From: Nostoc sp. CCCryo 231-06
GTDB taxonomy: Bacteria; Cyanobacteriota; Cyanobacteriia; Cyanobacteriales; Nostocaceae
Length of the DNA stretch: 33,653 nucleotides
Reading direction: 5' to 3'
NCBI GenBank assembly: GCA_023522315.1
Contig: JAHCSU010000567.1
Location: 1 to 33,653 of the forward strand
Within the stretch, counting starts at the first letter, position 1; the number at the start of each line of letters is the position of its first letter. Of this stretch, positions 17,169 to 26,273 are shown piece by piece. A program made the translations under genes and the position numbers. A model generated the notes under the pieces. That model was not told where the DNA came from, made no database searches, and saw nothing but the letters and a program-made list of their open reading frames with translations.

Positions 17169-18434
17169 ATGACTGTTGAAGTTTTGGATGATTACCCCGA
17201 ACCAATTACTAGTGCCCAACGCGCCTATCATGCTTCCCTAAAGTTGGGGATCACAAAGGGAGCAGACCGGAGTCGTGCAGTACTGGCAATGGCACAAGCC
17301 CTTGAGCGCTCATTTGACGACATTCTAGAAGCCAATACCTTGGATTTAGAAGCCAGTCGGGAAATGGCAGTACCTGAGTTGATACTAGACTGGCTGAAGC
17401 TGACTCCCACAAGGCTAGAGATGACCGTGGACATTTTACAACGGTTGGGGGAATTGTCAGATCCGCTGCGGCGCGTCAGAACGGCTGATTATCAACTGGA
17501 AGATTCCCAAAGTTACACCCAGTTAATGCCCTTGGGAGTGATTGGATTTATTTATGAGGCGTTTCCAGATTTAGGAGCGATCGCAGCGGGTTTTTGTATC
17601 AAAACTGGCAATAGTATAATTCTCAAAGGCAGTACTGAAGCTAGCCATTCCAATGCGGTCATCGCTGAGATACTGCAAAGTGCGATCGCAGAAGTTGGTC
17701 TAGCTCCGGGCTGTCTAGAATTGATCACAGCAGAACATGGTGCTTCGATTCGGGATTTAGTCACCCAAGACCAGTACGTGAATCTAGTGATTCCCTACGG
17801 ACGTACTAGTTTGGTACAGCAGGTAGTACGACAGTCAACTTGCCCAGTCTTAAAGTCAGCGATGGGTAACTGTTATCTCTACTGGTCACTAAATTCCAGT
17901 TTAGAAATGGTGCGCTTGATGATTCTTAATAGCCATCAGAGCGAACCAGACCAAGTTAATGCCATTGAAAAAGTACTCATTCATCGGCAAGCCTTGCCAT
18001 CGTCAATAGCCGTTCTGTGGAACAGCTTGATGGAAAAAGGCTTTGAAATTAAAGGGGATGCAGAACTAGTAAAAGCCTTTCCCCAGTTGCAGCTAGTGAA
18101 GGAAGGCGAATGGGGAAACCCTTATTTAACTAGGACAGTAGCTTTTAAATTGGTGGATAGTTTAGAAGTTGCGATCGCCTGGATTAATAAATACAGCAGT
18201 GGTCATGCCGACTCTATCGTTACTGAATCCTATCAGGAAAGTCGGCAGTTTGCTTTAGGAGTTAACAGTGCTTCTACCTATATCAACACTTCGCCGCGTT
18301 TTTCCCGCAACCCCTCACGGGGAGATTCAGTGTTTCTTGGTATGTCTAACCAAAAAGGTCATCGTCGGGGATTTATCAGCCTGGAAACCTTGACCACCGT
18401 CAAGCACATTGTTCAGGGAAATGGCAGGTTTTAA
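17169..18434 (+). CDS. ProA-like protein (gamma-glutamyl phosphate reductase family) lacking the catalytic cysteine
   Basis: The protein (421 aa) aligns along its length with ProA, the NADPH-dependent enzyme that makes glutamate-5-semialdehyde in proline synthesis: LMPLGVIGFIYEAFPDLGAI, FCIKTGNSIILKG, and C-terminal GHRRGFISLETLTTVK. However, the catalytic-cysteine segment, which reads TQRPSTCNTVETLLV in E. coli ProA, is HQSEPDQVNAIEKVLIH here. Gapless alignment puts Val263 (GTT at 17955-17957) at the cysteine. Other active-site stretches also differ (RGG becomes YGR, GAEVAVSTQK becomes VFLGMSNQK). It is therefore probably not a functional reductase but a divergent paralogue, perhaps with a binding role or a different reaction. 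A true proA is expected elsewhere in the genome. It is coupled to the upstream zinc-ribbon membrane gene by a 4-base gap. Confidence 0.85.
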   Translation: MTVEVLDDYPEPITSAQRAYHASLKLGITKGADRSRAVLAMAQALERSFDDILEANTLDLEASREMAVPELILDWLKLTPTRLEMTVDILQRLGELSDPLRRVRTADYQLEDSQSYTQLMPLGVIGFIYEAFPDLGAIAAGFCIKTGNSIILKGSTEASHSNAVIAEILQSAIAEVGLAPGCLELITAEHGASIRDLVTQDQYVNLVIPYGRTSLVQQVVRQSTCPVLKSAMGNCYLYWSLNSSLEMVRLMILNSHQSEPDQVNAIEKVLIHRQALPSSIAVLWNSLMEKGFEIKGDAELVKAFPQLQLVKEGEWGNPYLTRTVAFKLVDSLEVAIAWINKYSSGHADSIVTESYQESRQFALGVNSASTYINTSPRFSRNPSRGDSVFLGMSNQKGHRRGFISLETLTTVKHIVQGNGRF

Positions 18435-18462
18435 GGGACTTCCAAGAAATAAATTATCCAAT

Positions 18463-18525
18463 CTTGTGGGGTGGGCAATCTTGCCCGCCTTTGGCTACGG
18501 GCGGGCAAGACGCCCACCCCATAAG
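18463..18525. repeat. Long double-stem REP-like hairpin
   Basis: The outer stem CTTGTGGGGTGGGC (18463-18476) pairs with 18512-18525 with one mismatch. The inner stem CTTGCCCGCC (18480-18489) pairs with GGCGGGCAAG (18500-18509). It is related to the hairpin at 8816-8850. It follows the ProA-like gene and could also end its transcript. Confidence 0.75.
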
Positions 18526-18596
18526 AAGTAGTTGAGTATTTATTTTATTTGTCGTTTTTATTGCCTAATGCCAGATGCCCCAATCAAAATTTTAAA

Positions 18597-18626
18597 CTTA
18601 ACAAAATCTTAATTACTGCTTGATTT
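18597..18626 (+). promoter_or_regulatory. Pho-box-like triple repeat upstream of phoD
   Basis: Three 8-base units in exact 11-base register: CTTAACAA (18597-18604), CTTAATTA (18608-18615), CTTGATTT (18619-18626). They match the cyanobacterial Pho-box consensus PyTTAAPyPy(T/A) bound by PhoB/SphR. A possible -10, TAGGCT, follows at 18635-18640. Position and gene type fit phosphate-starvation control. Confidence 0.65.
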
Positions 18627-18755
18627 TGGGTTGCTAGGCTCCTTGTGTTTGGTTGAGCAGCAATTAGGAGACAAGTCAAATCAAGCCACTGTTTGTGCTT
18701 TTCACAAGTGACCCTCCTGAATGCCAACTGTACTTACATTTAGGAAGGGGTGAAT

Positions 18756-20327
18756 ATGGAACTTATGGATGGTACGCGCCTGCTAGCAAATCGGTGCAGA
18801 CGGCGGAGTTTTTTGCTGGGTGCAGGATTCTTAACGGGATTAACAATAGCTAGCCAATGGCATCCGGTATTGGCTAACTCAAGGTTTTCTGATTATCCGT
18901 TCAGTCTTGGTGTTGCATCTGGTGATCCTTTGCCGGATGGTGTTGTTATCTGGACACGACTGGCTCCAAATCCACTCTCTGGAGGTGGAATGCCACAGGT
19001 AAATGTTCCAGTGCGGTGGCAAGTAGCCCTTGATGAAAACATGAGACAGGTGGTACGGCGAGGAACAGTGTTGGCGACACCAGAGTTAGCCCACTCAGTT
19101 CACGTTGATGTCCGTGGACTTGACCCTGACCGTTGGTACTGGTATCAATTTGAAGCGGGTAGGGAAGTAAGCCCCATTGGACGGACTCGCACAGCACCAG
19201 CATTTTATGGCTCTATCTCACAACTGAACTTTGCTTTTGTCTCTTGTCAAGACTGGCAAAACGGCTACTATACGGCTTATCGGCATTTGGCTGAGGAAAA
19301 CCTCGACCTTGTAGTTCATCTGGGTGATTACATTTACGAATACGGGCCACAATCCGGTGGGCCCCGTCAGCATAATAGTCCAGAAATTATCACTCTTGCA
19401 GACTATCGCGATCGCTACGCCCTTTACAGAACAGACTCAAATCTCCAAGCGGCTCATGCTGCCTTCCCTTGGATTGTCACTTGGGATGATCATGAAGTTG
19501 ACAACAACTACGCCAACTTAATCCCCGAAGATAATCAAACCCAAGAGGCTTTCAGGAAACGGCGAGCCAATGCTTACCAGGCTTACTACGAACACATGCC
19601 TCTACGTCGGTCTTTATTGCCCAAAGGCCCAGACCTGCTGCTTTATCGCCGATTGACTTTTGGTAATTTAGCTGAGTTCAATGTCCTAGACACTAGGCAG
19701 TACCGCACTAATCAACCTTGTAATGATGAACTAAAGCCTCGCTGTCCTGAAGCTTTTGATACAAATGCTACCATGACTGGCTCAGAACAAGAGCAATGGC
19801 TACGAAAAGGGTTAGATCAGTCGCGATCGCGCTGGAATGTGATTGCTCAACAGACCATGCTTGGCCAGTATAATTTTAATAGCAATCCAGGTGCAGGTGT
19901 ATTTAATGTGGATCAATGGGACGGCTACGTGGCTGCACGTAATCGGCTCTTGAGTTTTCTAAACCAGCGCCAACCTTCTAATCCAGTGGTGATTACCGGA
20001 GACATCCATTCTAGTTGGGTACATGACCTGAAGCTTGATTTTAATAACCCAAACTCACCGACGGTAGGCACTGAGTTTGTAGGAACCTCAATTACCTCTG
20101 ACTTTCCCACAGCATTTATTCCTCCAGTTCAAGCTGCTCTAAGCAACAATCCTCATACTAAGTTCTTTGACGGAGCCTTCCGGGGATATGTCCGTTGTAA
20201 GCTTACCCCACAACGCTGGCAAAGTGACTACCGTGTGGTATCGAGCATTGTTGACTTGAATGCTTCTATTAAAACCCTAGCTTCGTTTGTAGTCCAAAAC
20301 GGACAACCAGGAGCACATCAAAGTTAA
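18756..20327 (+). CDS. phoD: PhoD-family alkaline phosphatase/phosphodiesterase, Tat-exported
   Basis: PhoD releases phosphate from phosphomono- and diesters outside the cytoplasm using Ca/Fe. The N-terminus has a twin-arginine signal (CRRRSFLLGAGFLTGL) with a probable cleavage after VLA. The mature part starts with the PhoD N-domain (FSLGVASGDPLPDGVVIWTR), then the metallophosphatase core: FVSCQDWQNGYYTAY, LDLVVHLGDYIYEYG, VTWDDHEVDNNY, VLDTRQYR, and VVITGDIHSSW. The C-terminal block VGTEFVGTSITSD is also typical. At 523 aa it has normal length. I chose the ATG at 18756 over the GTG at 18750 because AGGAAGGGG is correctly spaced only for the ATG. A Pho-box-like repeat lies about 130 bases upstream and a terminator follows. 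Confidence 0.93.
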   Translation: MELMDGTRLLANRCRRRSFLLGAGFLTGLTIASQWHPVLANSRFSDYPFSLGVASGDPLPDGVVIWTRLAPNPLSGGGMPQVNVPVRWQVALDENMRQVVRRGTVLATPELAHSVHVDVRGLDPDRWYWYQFEAGREVSPIGRTRTAPAFYGSISQLNFAFVSCQDWQNGYYTAYRHLAEENLDLVVHLGDYIYEYGPQSGGPRQHNSPEIITLADYRDRYALYRTDSNLQAAHAAFPWIVTWDDHEVDNNYANLIPEDNQTQEAFRKRRANAYQAYYEHMPLRRSLLPKGPDLLLYRRLTFGNLAEFNVLDTRQYRTNQPCNDELKPRCPEAFDTNATMTGSEQEQWLRKGLDQSRSRWNVIAQQTMLGQYNFNSNPGAGVFNVDQWDGYVAARNRLLSFLNQRQPSNPVVITGDIHSSWVHDLKLDFNNPNSPTVGTEFVGTSITSDFPTAFIPPVQAALSNNPHTKFFDGAFRGYVRCKLTPQRWQSDYRVVSSIVDLNASIKTLASFVVQNGQPGAHQS

Positions 20328-20350
20328 GCAAATCTCGCAAGCAATCAAAC

Positions 20351-20386
20351 AAACCCTCCAGATAGAATCTGGAGGGTTTTAGTTTC
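20351..20386 (+). terminator. Intrinsic terminator of phoD
   Basis: AAACCCTCCAGAT (20351-20363) pairs perfectly with ATCTGGAGGGTTT (20367-20379) around an AGA loop, continuing into TTTTAGTTT. Confidence 0.9.
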
Positions 20387-20733
20387 AATTATGTTGGCAT
20401 TTTTTTGCAATACTTAACTCATTTTTATTTAATAAAAATTAATATAAATTAAAAATAATAGCTATCATCATAATTCATTAAGTTTATCAAGCTAAATTGA
20501 GAGTATGCTTAATCATTGAACTCTAATTTAAAATTTGAGTAACTCTGTGCAAATGAACTTAAACATTTGTTGAGCTTTTTGTACTTTGTCATTTGTTTGA
20601 GTGTTAAATACTAAAAAACAAAGTTTATTTGTGCAAAGTTACTGACTAGGTTGTTGAGCAAGGCAGTAAAAATCTGACCTGAGCCAAGTATTAACAGCGT
20701 AAACAAAAGTAAACTTCACAAAAATTACGTAAT
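20387..20733. other. AT-rich intergenic region upstream of the universal stress gene
   Basis: 347 very AT-rich bases without coding frames or strong inverted repeats. It must hold the promoter of the downstream gene; I cannot single out a -10/-35 pair with confidence. Confidence 0.45.
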
Positions 20734-21585
20734 ATGATCAGAAGAATTTTGCTGACTGTATCGGGATTGGGACACGCAGAAGAAATGCTCAAAACCCTGA
20801 GAGAAATCCCTTCTATTGAATCTGCAAAAGTGACAATTTTGCATGTTGTTCAGGCACAAAATACTGCTGCTACCATGACAACTAAATGGGAAAATGGTGG
20901 TAAAATTCTGGCGAATGCCATTCAAACTTTGAACTTAGATCCTAGCCAGGTTTCTTCAATTTTGCGCGAAGGCGACCCGAAAGATGTAGTTTGCCAAGTA
21001 GCTGATGAAATCGACGCTGACTTGATTATTATGGGTTCACGCGGACTTAAACGGTTGCAATCCATTTTATCAAACTCAGTCAGTCAGTATGTTTTCCAGC
21101 TATCTTCTCGCCCCATGTTGCTGGTAAAAGATGATATTTATGTCAAAAAAATTAAGCGCATTATGGTGGCAATAGACAACTCTGATTCCGCAAAAAACTG
21201 CTTGAAATTGGCACTGTTTTTACTGCGAGATATTCAGGGCGGCGAGTTAATTTTGGCAAATATTACCACAGATTTAGGCGGCAAAAAATCCGAAATAACT
21301 GAAGTTAGTTCAAACAAAAATCCAGTTTTAGCAGCCGCAGTTGCAGAAGCTGAAAAACAGGGCATCCAATCTCGTTCTTATATCAGTAGTGGCAAACCTG
21401 GTGAAGAAATTTGTCGGTTGGCAGAGGAGTTGAATATAGACTTATTATTGCTCGGTTCTCCAGATCGTCGTCCATCCATCGCTAAGAGTTTTGTTGATAT
21501 AGACCGACTTATCGGATCTTCCTTGTCTGACTATGTTCGAGTCAATGCCACTTGTCCGGTATTGTTGGCGCGGACGATCGCTTAA
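20734..21585 (+). CDS. Tandem universal stress protein (two UspA domains)
   Basis: A soluble 283-residue protein of two Usp domains. Domain 1 (residues about 1-135) runs from MIRRILLTVSGLGHAEE to the segment ADLIIMGSRGLKRLQSILSN, where the usual nucleotide motif G-x2-G-x9-G-(S/T) has Asn in place of the last Gly. Domain 2 (about 140-283) runs from IKRIMVAIDNSDSAKNC to LLLLGSPDRRP, with IGSSLSDYV and CPVLLARTI at its end; its nucleotide loop is lengthened and lacks the second Gly. ATP binding is thus uncertain, especially in domain 2. Usp proteins respond to stress or energy state; the exact role is unknown. It is a single gene with a terminator shared with the convergent psbM. Confidence 0.9.
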   Translation: MIRRILLTVSGLGHAEEMLKTLREIPSIESAKVTILHVVQAQNTAATMTTKWENGGKILANAIQTLNLDPSQVSSILREGDPKDVVCQVADEIDADLIIMGSRGLKRLQSILSNSVSQYVFQLSSRPMLLVKDDIYVKKIKRIMVAIDNSDSAKNCLKLALFLLRDIQGGELILANITTDLGGKKSEITEVSSNKNPVLAAAVAEAEKQGIQSRSYISSGKPGEEICRLAEELNIDLLLLGSPDRRPSIAKSFVDIDRLIGSSLSDYVRVNATCPVLLARTIA

Positions 21586-21621
21586 AGTCAAAATAGAGTT
21601 AGTGGTTGATAAATAAATAAA

Positions 21622-21650
21622 AACCCCTACACTACTGGTGCAGGGGTTCT
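21622..21650. terminator. Bidirectional terminator between usp and psbM
   Basis: AACCCCTACAC pairs with GTGCAGGGGTT with one A-C mismatch. There is an A-rich tract on the left and a T-rich tract on the right, so it can stop the rightward stress-protein transcript and the leftward psbM transcript. Confidence 0.8.
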
Positions 21651-21669
21651 TTATTTGATACACAAACTC

Positions 21670-21786
21670 TTAATTATCTTTTCCACCTTCGCGGCTTGCA
21701 GTTTGGATGTACAGAATTAGTAAAAACACAGTGGGGACTAGTACGAACAAAATGCTCGCTACGAACCCCAGGTCATTAACTTGCAT
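21670..21786 (-). CDS. psbM: Photosystem II protein PsbM
   Basis: A 38-residue thylakoid protein with a single membrane helix, located at the photosystem II dimer interface. The translation reads [18 protein letters not shown], then [20 protein letters not shown], the standard PsbM sequence. It is monocistronic with its own upstream spacer, and the shared terminator is 20 bases after its stop. Confidence 0.97.
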   Translation of the reverse strand: MQVNDLGFVASILFVLVPTVFLLILYIQTASREGGKDN

Positions 21787-21857
21787 GGCAAGAAAACCTC
21801 TCTTAAATTTCCAGTCAACAACATTAGGATAGCATTATCGACGACAGAGTTATACCA

Positions 21858-21899
21858 ATTCAAAATTTAAAATGACGTGCGCTAACAAAATTCAAAATC
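21858..21899. repeat. Intergenic copy of the AATTCAAAAT/GCGCTAAC repeat
   Basis: AATTCAAAATTTAAAATGAC, then GTGCGCTAACAAAATTCAAAAT. It matches the element at 13121-13172 on the minus strand apart from a missing CTAACGC-like segment and one base. Confidence 0.7.
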
Positions 21900-21971
21900 A
21901 GGAAACTTAATTTTGGTAAGTATTTTGACTACTGACTGGATAAAAATTGAAGCAGTGGCAGATTTGAAAAC

Positions 21972-22268
21972 TTAAGGCTTGGTGACTACACTGACTGAGC
22001 CGTTCACTAAAGTTTGACAGGCAAGGCGGTAATTTTCCGGCTTTTTTTTAAATTTGCGGTTTTCTACATCTGTGCGGGGGGAAAGATTTTCTAGTCCTTC
22101 AACTATCTCCACAACGCAAGTACCACACTGACCATTACCACCGCAATTGGTCATCTTGCCAATGAACTTATATATATCAATGTCATTTTGCATCGCTTTG
22201 AGCCGGAGATTCGCACCATCTGCCGCCACTACTTCTTTATTCTCTTTAACGAATTTGATATTACCCAT
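21972..22268 (-). CDS. 2Fe-2S ferredoxin
   Basis: A 98-residue plant/adrenodoxin-fold ferredoxin. The cluster ligands are Cys42, Cys48, Cys51 ([10 protein letters not shown]) and Cys84 (RLACQT). The spacing C-x5-C-x2-C differs from classic photosynthetic PetF (C-x4-C-x2-C), so it is not the main photosystem I acceptor; it is probably one of the accessory cyanobacterial ferredoxins. The protein is more basic in its middle part ([13 protein letters not shown]) than PetF. The start is the ATG at 22268 ([10 protein letters not shown]), preceded by AGGGAG nine bases upstream; a TTG twelve codons earlier is rejected. Its neighbours psbK and psbM suggest a photosynthesis-related setting, but the partner is unknown. 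Confidence 0.92.
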   Translation of the reverse strand: MGNIKFVKENKEVVAADGANLRLKAMQNDIDIYKFIGKMTNCGGNGQCGTCVVEIVEGLENLSPRTDVENRKFKKKPENYRLACQTLVNGSVSVVTKP

Positions 22269-22399
22269 AACTGATTTCTCCCTGACTCTAAGCTTGGCTT
22301 TCAAGGCTTCATATTGACATGGCTTGATTCACATCTTATTTATTATATTAAATCATTACAAAATATTAATAAATATTAACTTTATCCAATATACAGCCA

Positions 22400-22433
22400 C
22401 AAAAAAATAGAACAGGTATAGTACCTGTTCTAT
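22400..22433 (-). terminator. Intrinsic terminator of psbK
   Basis: A perfect 12-bp stem, ATAGAACAGGTA (22407-22418) with TACCTGTTCTAT (22422-22433). On the minus strand it is followed by a run of seven T (22406-22400). Confidence 0.92.
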
Positions 22434-22453
22434 AAATTTAAAAATAGATTAAC

Positions 22454-22591
22454 TTACCTAAATCCCACGGCTGCTTGCCAAACGAAAGCAAGCAATAAGA
22501 AGAATACGGGGATGACTGGGAGAACGTCTACCAAAGGATCAAAGATTTGGTATGCTTCAGGCAGTTTTGCTAATAAAAGTGCTGCTTCCAT
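22454..22591 (-). CDS. psbK: Photosystem II protein PsbK
   Basis: A 45-residue precursor of the small photosystem II subunit K. A short N-terminal presequence ([14 protein letters not shown]) precedes the mature part that starts near [20 protein letters not shown]; one membrane helix follows ([17 protein letters not shown]). Length and sequence are standard. It lies downstream of tgt on the same strand, 85 bases after it, an order I recall from other cyanobacteria, and ends at a strong terminator. Confidence 0.97.
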
Positions 22592-22658
22592 GTTTGTTTA
22601 AATCCAACTATCCAACACAGCTTTCATAATTGAGAAATATCTTAACATGGTTTGGCTC

Positions 22659-23870
<1,212 letters not shown>

Positions 23871-23877
23871 CTATACG

Positions 23878-23909
23878 ATGTAGGGGCAATTCATAAATTG
23901 CCCCTACAT
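23878..23909. repeat. Intergenic palindrome GTAGGGGCAATT
   Basis: A perfect 14-bp stem (23878-23891 with 23896-23909) and a CATA loop, flanked by AGGACTTACGCAAA. This is a common type of interspersed palindrome in Nostoc genomes. Confidence 0.75.
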
Positions 23910-23933
23910 AAATTTGGTATAACAGTCGCTATT

Positions 23934-24386
23934 TTAAAAAGAATCAGAACAGTCATCGTCAATTTCTGCATCCCACCTGGCTGAGAGGACTTGCTCCATC
24001 ATCGCTTCTATGGCGCTGACATTGAAGTTTCGCTCTCGTCGCTCTTGTATGGGGGTTGAGCGGGGAATCAACCGCAGACACACTCCTTCTTGCATCAAAT
24101 CAAAATAGGTTTCTTGTTGCGCCGACTGTTTGAGTTCCAAGTAATCAAAACTACAAACATTCAGATATAGCGCGTGGTTAGCCACTAAGGTAGACCTTTG
24201 CGGATTGGCGAAAACTTCCATCACATCCCCTTCGCCCTCGCTCAGTACCTTATCTTCTTGGGTGTAGATGTAGTGGACTCGACCTAAGTCTGTCAGCAAT
24301 CGCCGGATGTCGAGCTTATTCACAATGATGCCCGTGTTAATAATGCACGGAGCTGGTATCCTGATGTCGGGTAGATGGTGACTCAT
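23934..24386 (-). CDS. Conserved cyanobacterial protein of unknown function
   Basis: A soluble 150-residue protein that I do not recognise as a named domain. It begins MSHHLPDIRIPAPCIINTG, has a mixed alpha/beta pattern with alternating hydrophobic strands (GRVHYIYTQEDKVL, ALYLNVCSFDYLELK), a basic patch (STPIQERRERNFNVSAIEAM), and a very acidic C-terminus (DAEIDDDCSDSF). No signal peptide or membrane segment is present. Codon use and HIP1-type content resemble the neighbours, so it looks native. The start is the ATG at 24386. It is upstream of tgt on the same strand but separated by a palindrome, so it is probably a separate transcript. Confidence 0.75.
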   Translation of the reverse strand: MSHHLPDIRIPAPCIINTGIIVNKLDIRRLLTDLGRVHYIYTQEDKVLSEGEGDVMEVFANPQRSTLVANHALYLNVCSFDYLELKQSAQQETYFDLMQEGVCLRLIPRSTPIQERRERNFNVSAIEAMMEQVLSARWDAEIDDDCSDSF

Positions 24387-24735
24387 AGGAAAATAGCGAT
24401 TGAGCTAAGGAGAGCGACAACATAGCTAAACTGTCATAATTGAATAGCTTGTTTACTTCCTACATTTAAAAAATATCAATTTTGTGGGGCAATCGTCTAA
24501 ATAATTTAGAGTAAGTTTTTAGTTAACGAATACAAAACACAAATTTTGCTCCCTGATGGAATTTTAATTTCCTGAATCATTCGTTTTTTGTATAAAAAGT
24601 ACCTTAATTATTTATTTACCACTTAGAACAGCATAACAAAATTTTTAAGAAGAATCTCTAATAGAAGTAAATCTTATCTAAAGTTTTAAAGTACGCTCAT
24701 GTTAGTTTTACCGAAAAAATGGGTTTAAAGCCCCG
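24387..24735. other. AT-rich intergenic region with a hairpin at its right end
   Basis: No gene is seen. Near 24733-24750 a short hairpin (CCGTC, loop, GACGG) preceded by GGGTTTAAAGCCCC resembles the right end of IS200/IS605-type elements. It overlaps the 3' end of the small ribbon-helix-helix gene. Confidence 0.4.
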
Positions 24736-24894
24736 TCATGGATCGGACGGCTTTCTAATTCTCCGATTCAAAGATCGAATTAACTCTCTGAGTACTTCTG
24801 TTTGGTTTCTTGCTTCTTGTTCGCAGTACAACCTAACCAAATCTTTTTCCTGTTGAGTCACGCGGAAAGTGATAAATATTTCCGGTTTCGACAT
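24736..24894 (-). CDS. Small ribbon-helix-helix (CopG/MetJ-like) protein
   Basis: A 52-residue basic protein with the ribbon-helix-helix layout. It has an N-terminal beta strand EIFITFRVTQQEKD, helix A (LVRLYCEQEARN), a turn NQTEVLRE as start of helix B, and a basic tail (IRSLNRRIRKPSDP). Such proteins bind DNA as dimers and are often antitoxins or element-encoded repressors. The start ATG at 24894 has GAGG seven bases upstream, and a TATAAT (24924-24929) lies 30 bases before it, so the gene is probably expressed. There is no toxin partner next to it. The stop lies inside a hairpin like those at IS200/IS605 ends, which suggests a leftover of a mobile element. Confidence 0.65.
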   Translation of the reverse strand: MSKPEIFITFRVTQQEKDLVRLYCEQEARNQTEVLRELIRSLNRRIRKPSDP

Positions 24895-24923
24895 TGATAA
24901 CTACCTCAAGGTGTGGTATTCTA

Positions 24924-24929
24924 ATTATA
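24924..24929 (-). promoter_or_regulatory. -10 box (TATAAT) of the ribbon-helix-helix gene
   Basis: A consensus TATAAT on the minus strand, 30 bases before the ATG. No consensus -35 at 17 bases is seen. GGTTGATTACC just upstream is partly symmetric and could be an operator. Confidence 0.45.
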
Positions 24930-24955
24930 GTGGATAAGGTAATCAACCATCTTAT

Positions 24956-25421
24956 TACACCTTGTCGCCGAAAGGCAACGCTGAACCTTCTCCCAAAGGG
25001 AGAGGCAACGCCTTCGACAATTAAATCTATGCGGTTCTACTGCATTGTTCTAGTTTCTTCCTAGCAGTAGGTAAAAGATTTATAGGAGCTAGACTCGTGT
25101 TTCGACTTCGCTCAACACGACTCAGAATTTTGGAGCATTTTTGTTTCAAACTAAATAGGACTTGCACGGCAGTTGCTTCAAGTCGGCATAGCCGCCCAAC
25201 GCACTGCCTCAGCAATGCAACTAGGGTAGGGCATACCCAAAGTAACGCTTGAGGAGAGCCTCACCTCTGGTCTGGACAACGCAAGGAATCCAGGTTAAGT
25301 GATCTCGTTGATTCAAGAATCCTCTCTTCGAGACGCTAACGCGAACGTACCTTCAGGTCGAGGAGTGTCAATTAACCCAAGTCTATTATCCAGCAATTAA
25401 CCCTATATTAATGTTACTAAG
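24956..25421. other. Repeat-rich intergenic region upstream of cobS
   Basis: 466 bases without a supported gene. It is filled with short inverted repeats (GAAAGGCAACGC blocks near 24969-25013, CTTCGAGACGCTAACGCG near 25327-25344) and the hairpin at 25095-25120. I looked for a cobalamin riboswitch because cobS follows; the conserved B12-box sequence is not present. Confidence 0.5.
25095..25120. repeat. Hairpin with loop TCGACTTCGCTC (inverse of GAGCGAAGTCGA)
   Basis: TCGTGTT (25095-25101) pairs with AACACGA (25114-25120) around a 12-base loop that is the exact inverse complement of the loop at 14752-14763. Confidence 0.75.
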
Positions 25422-26195
25422 ATGACAAAACAGCAACAGTGGTGGAAAAAGTTGCTGTTAAAGCTGGCAGCTAGTATTATATTTTATACAAGTATTCCAA
25501 TACCGTATTTGGACGGATTAGACTTTGGGGGAGTCGCACGTCTTGCTTCGGTTGTAGGGTTAATAATTGGGGGAATTTTAGGATTACTGGATACGGGAAT
25601 GGATTATCTGGGTATGCCAGTATTAACTCGTAGTGCTTTAGTAGTCAGCGTTTGGATTGCCATAACTGGAGGACTGCACTTAGATGGGGCAATGGATACT
25701 GCCGATGGTTTGGCAGTGGGCGACCCAAATCGGCGGCTGGAAGTGATGACAGATAGTGCTACAGGTGCATTTGGAGCTATGGCTGCGATCGCCTTGGTGA
25801 TACTGAAAATAGCAGCTTTGACGGATATGCCAGAAAACCGTTGGTTGTTGCTGATGGCTGCTTGTGGCTGGGGACGTTGGGGACAACAGGTAGCGATCGC
25901 GCGATATCCTTACCTGAAACCAACTGGTAAAGGTGCATTTCACAAACAAGCCATTCGTTCTTACAAAGATTTGTTACCAGGATTGTTGTTGCTGGTTAGT
26001 TTGAGTGGTTTACTTTGGTTGATAGATAAACAGCAGCTATTTCTCGCACTGACAATGATAATTGCTGGAAGTGCGATCGCCACTTTAACTGGTGCGTGGT
26101 TCAACCACAAATTAGGCGGACACACAGGAGATACCTACGGCGCAGTCGTTGAGTGGACTGAAGCCTTATTTCTCTGTGTATTGACCGCCTTTTAA
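25422..26195 (+). CDS. cobS: Adenosylcobinamide-GDP ribazoletransferase (cobalamin synthase)
   Basis: CobS joins adenosylcobinamide-GDP and alpha-ribazole at the membrane to complete cobalamin. The 257-residue protein is polytopic with about six hydrophobic segments. Signature motifs are [17 protein letters not shown], the metal/substrate-binding Asp-rich part, [11 protein letters not shown] after it, and [13 protein letters not shown] at the C-terminus. N-terminal FYTSIPIP (FxTxxP in the family) is also visible. The start is the ATG at 25422. It is a single gene. As expected of cyanobacteria, the product is probably pseudocobalamin; that is general knowledge, not readable here. Confidence 0.95.
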   Translation: MTKQQQWWKKLLLKLAASIIFYTSIPIPYLDGLDFGGVARLASVVGLIIGGILGLLDTGMDYLGMPVLTRSALVVSVWIAITGGLHLDGAMDTADGLAVGDPNRRLEVMTDSATGAFGAMAAIALVILKIAALTDMPENRWLLLMAACGWGRWGQQVAIARYPYLKPTGKGAFHKQAIRSYKDLLPGLLLLVSLSGLLWLIDKQQLFLALTMIIAGSAIATLTGAWFNHKLGGHTGDTYGAVVEWTEALFLCVLTAF

Positions 26196-26237
26196 TAAAT
26201 GGGGGGATAGAGGAGCAGGAAAAGAACTTTTAACTCC

Positions 26238-26272
26238 TGACAAATGACAAATGACCAATGACAAATGACAAA
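26238..26272. repeat. Heptamer short tandem repeat, five units
   Basis: TGACAAA, TGACAAA, TGACCAA, TGACAAA, TGACAAA in uninterrupted register between the convergent cobS and PPC genes. Confidence 0.9.
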
Positions 26273-26273
26273 T

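Noticed and set aside
25216-25421. Cobalamin riboswitch before cobS
   Set aside because: The conserved B12-box and core helices are not found.
26238-26272. CRISPR array
   Set aside because: Units are seven bases in direct tandem without spacers; these are heptamer tandem repeats.
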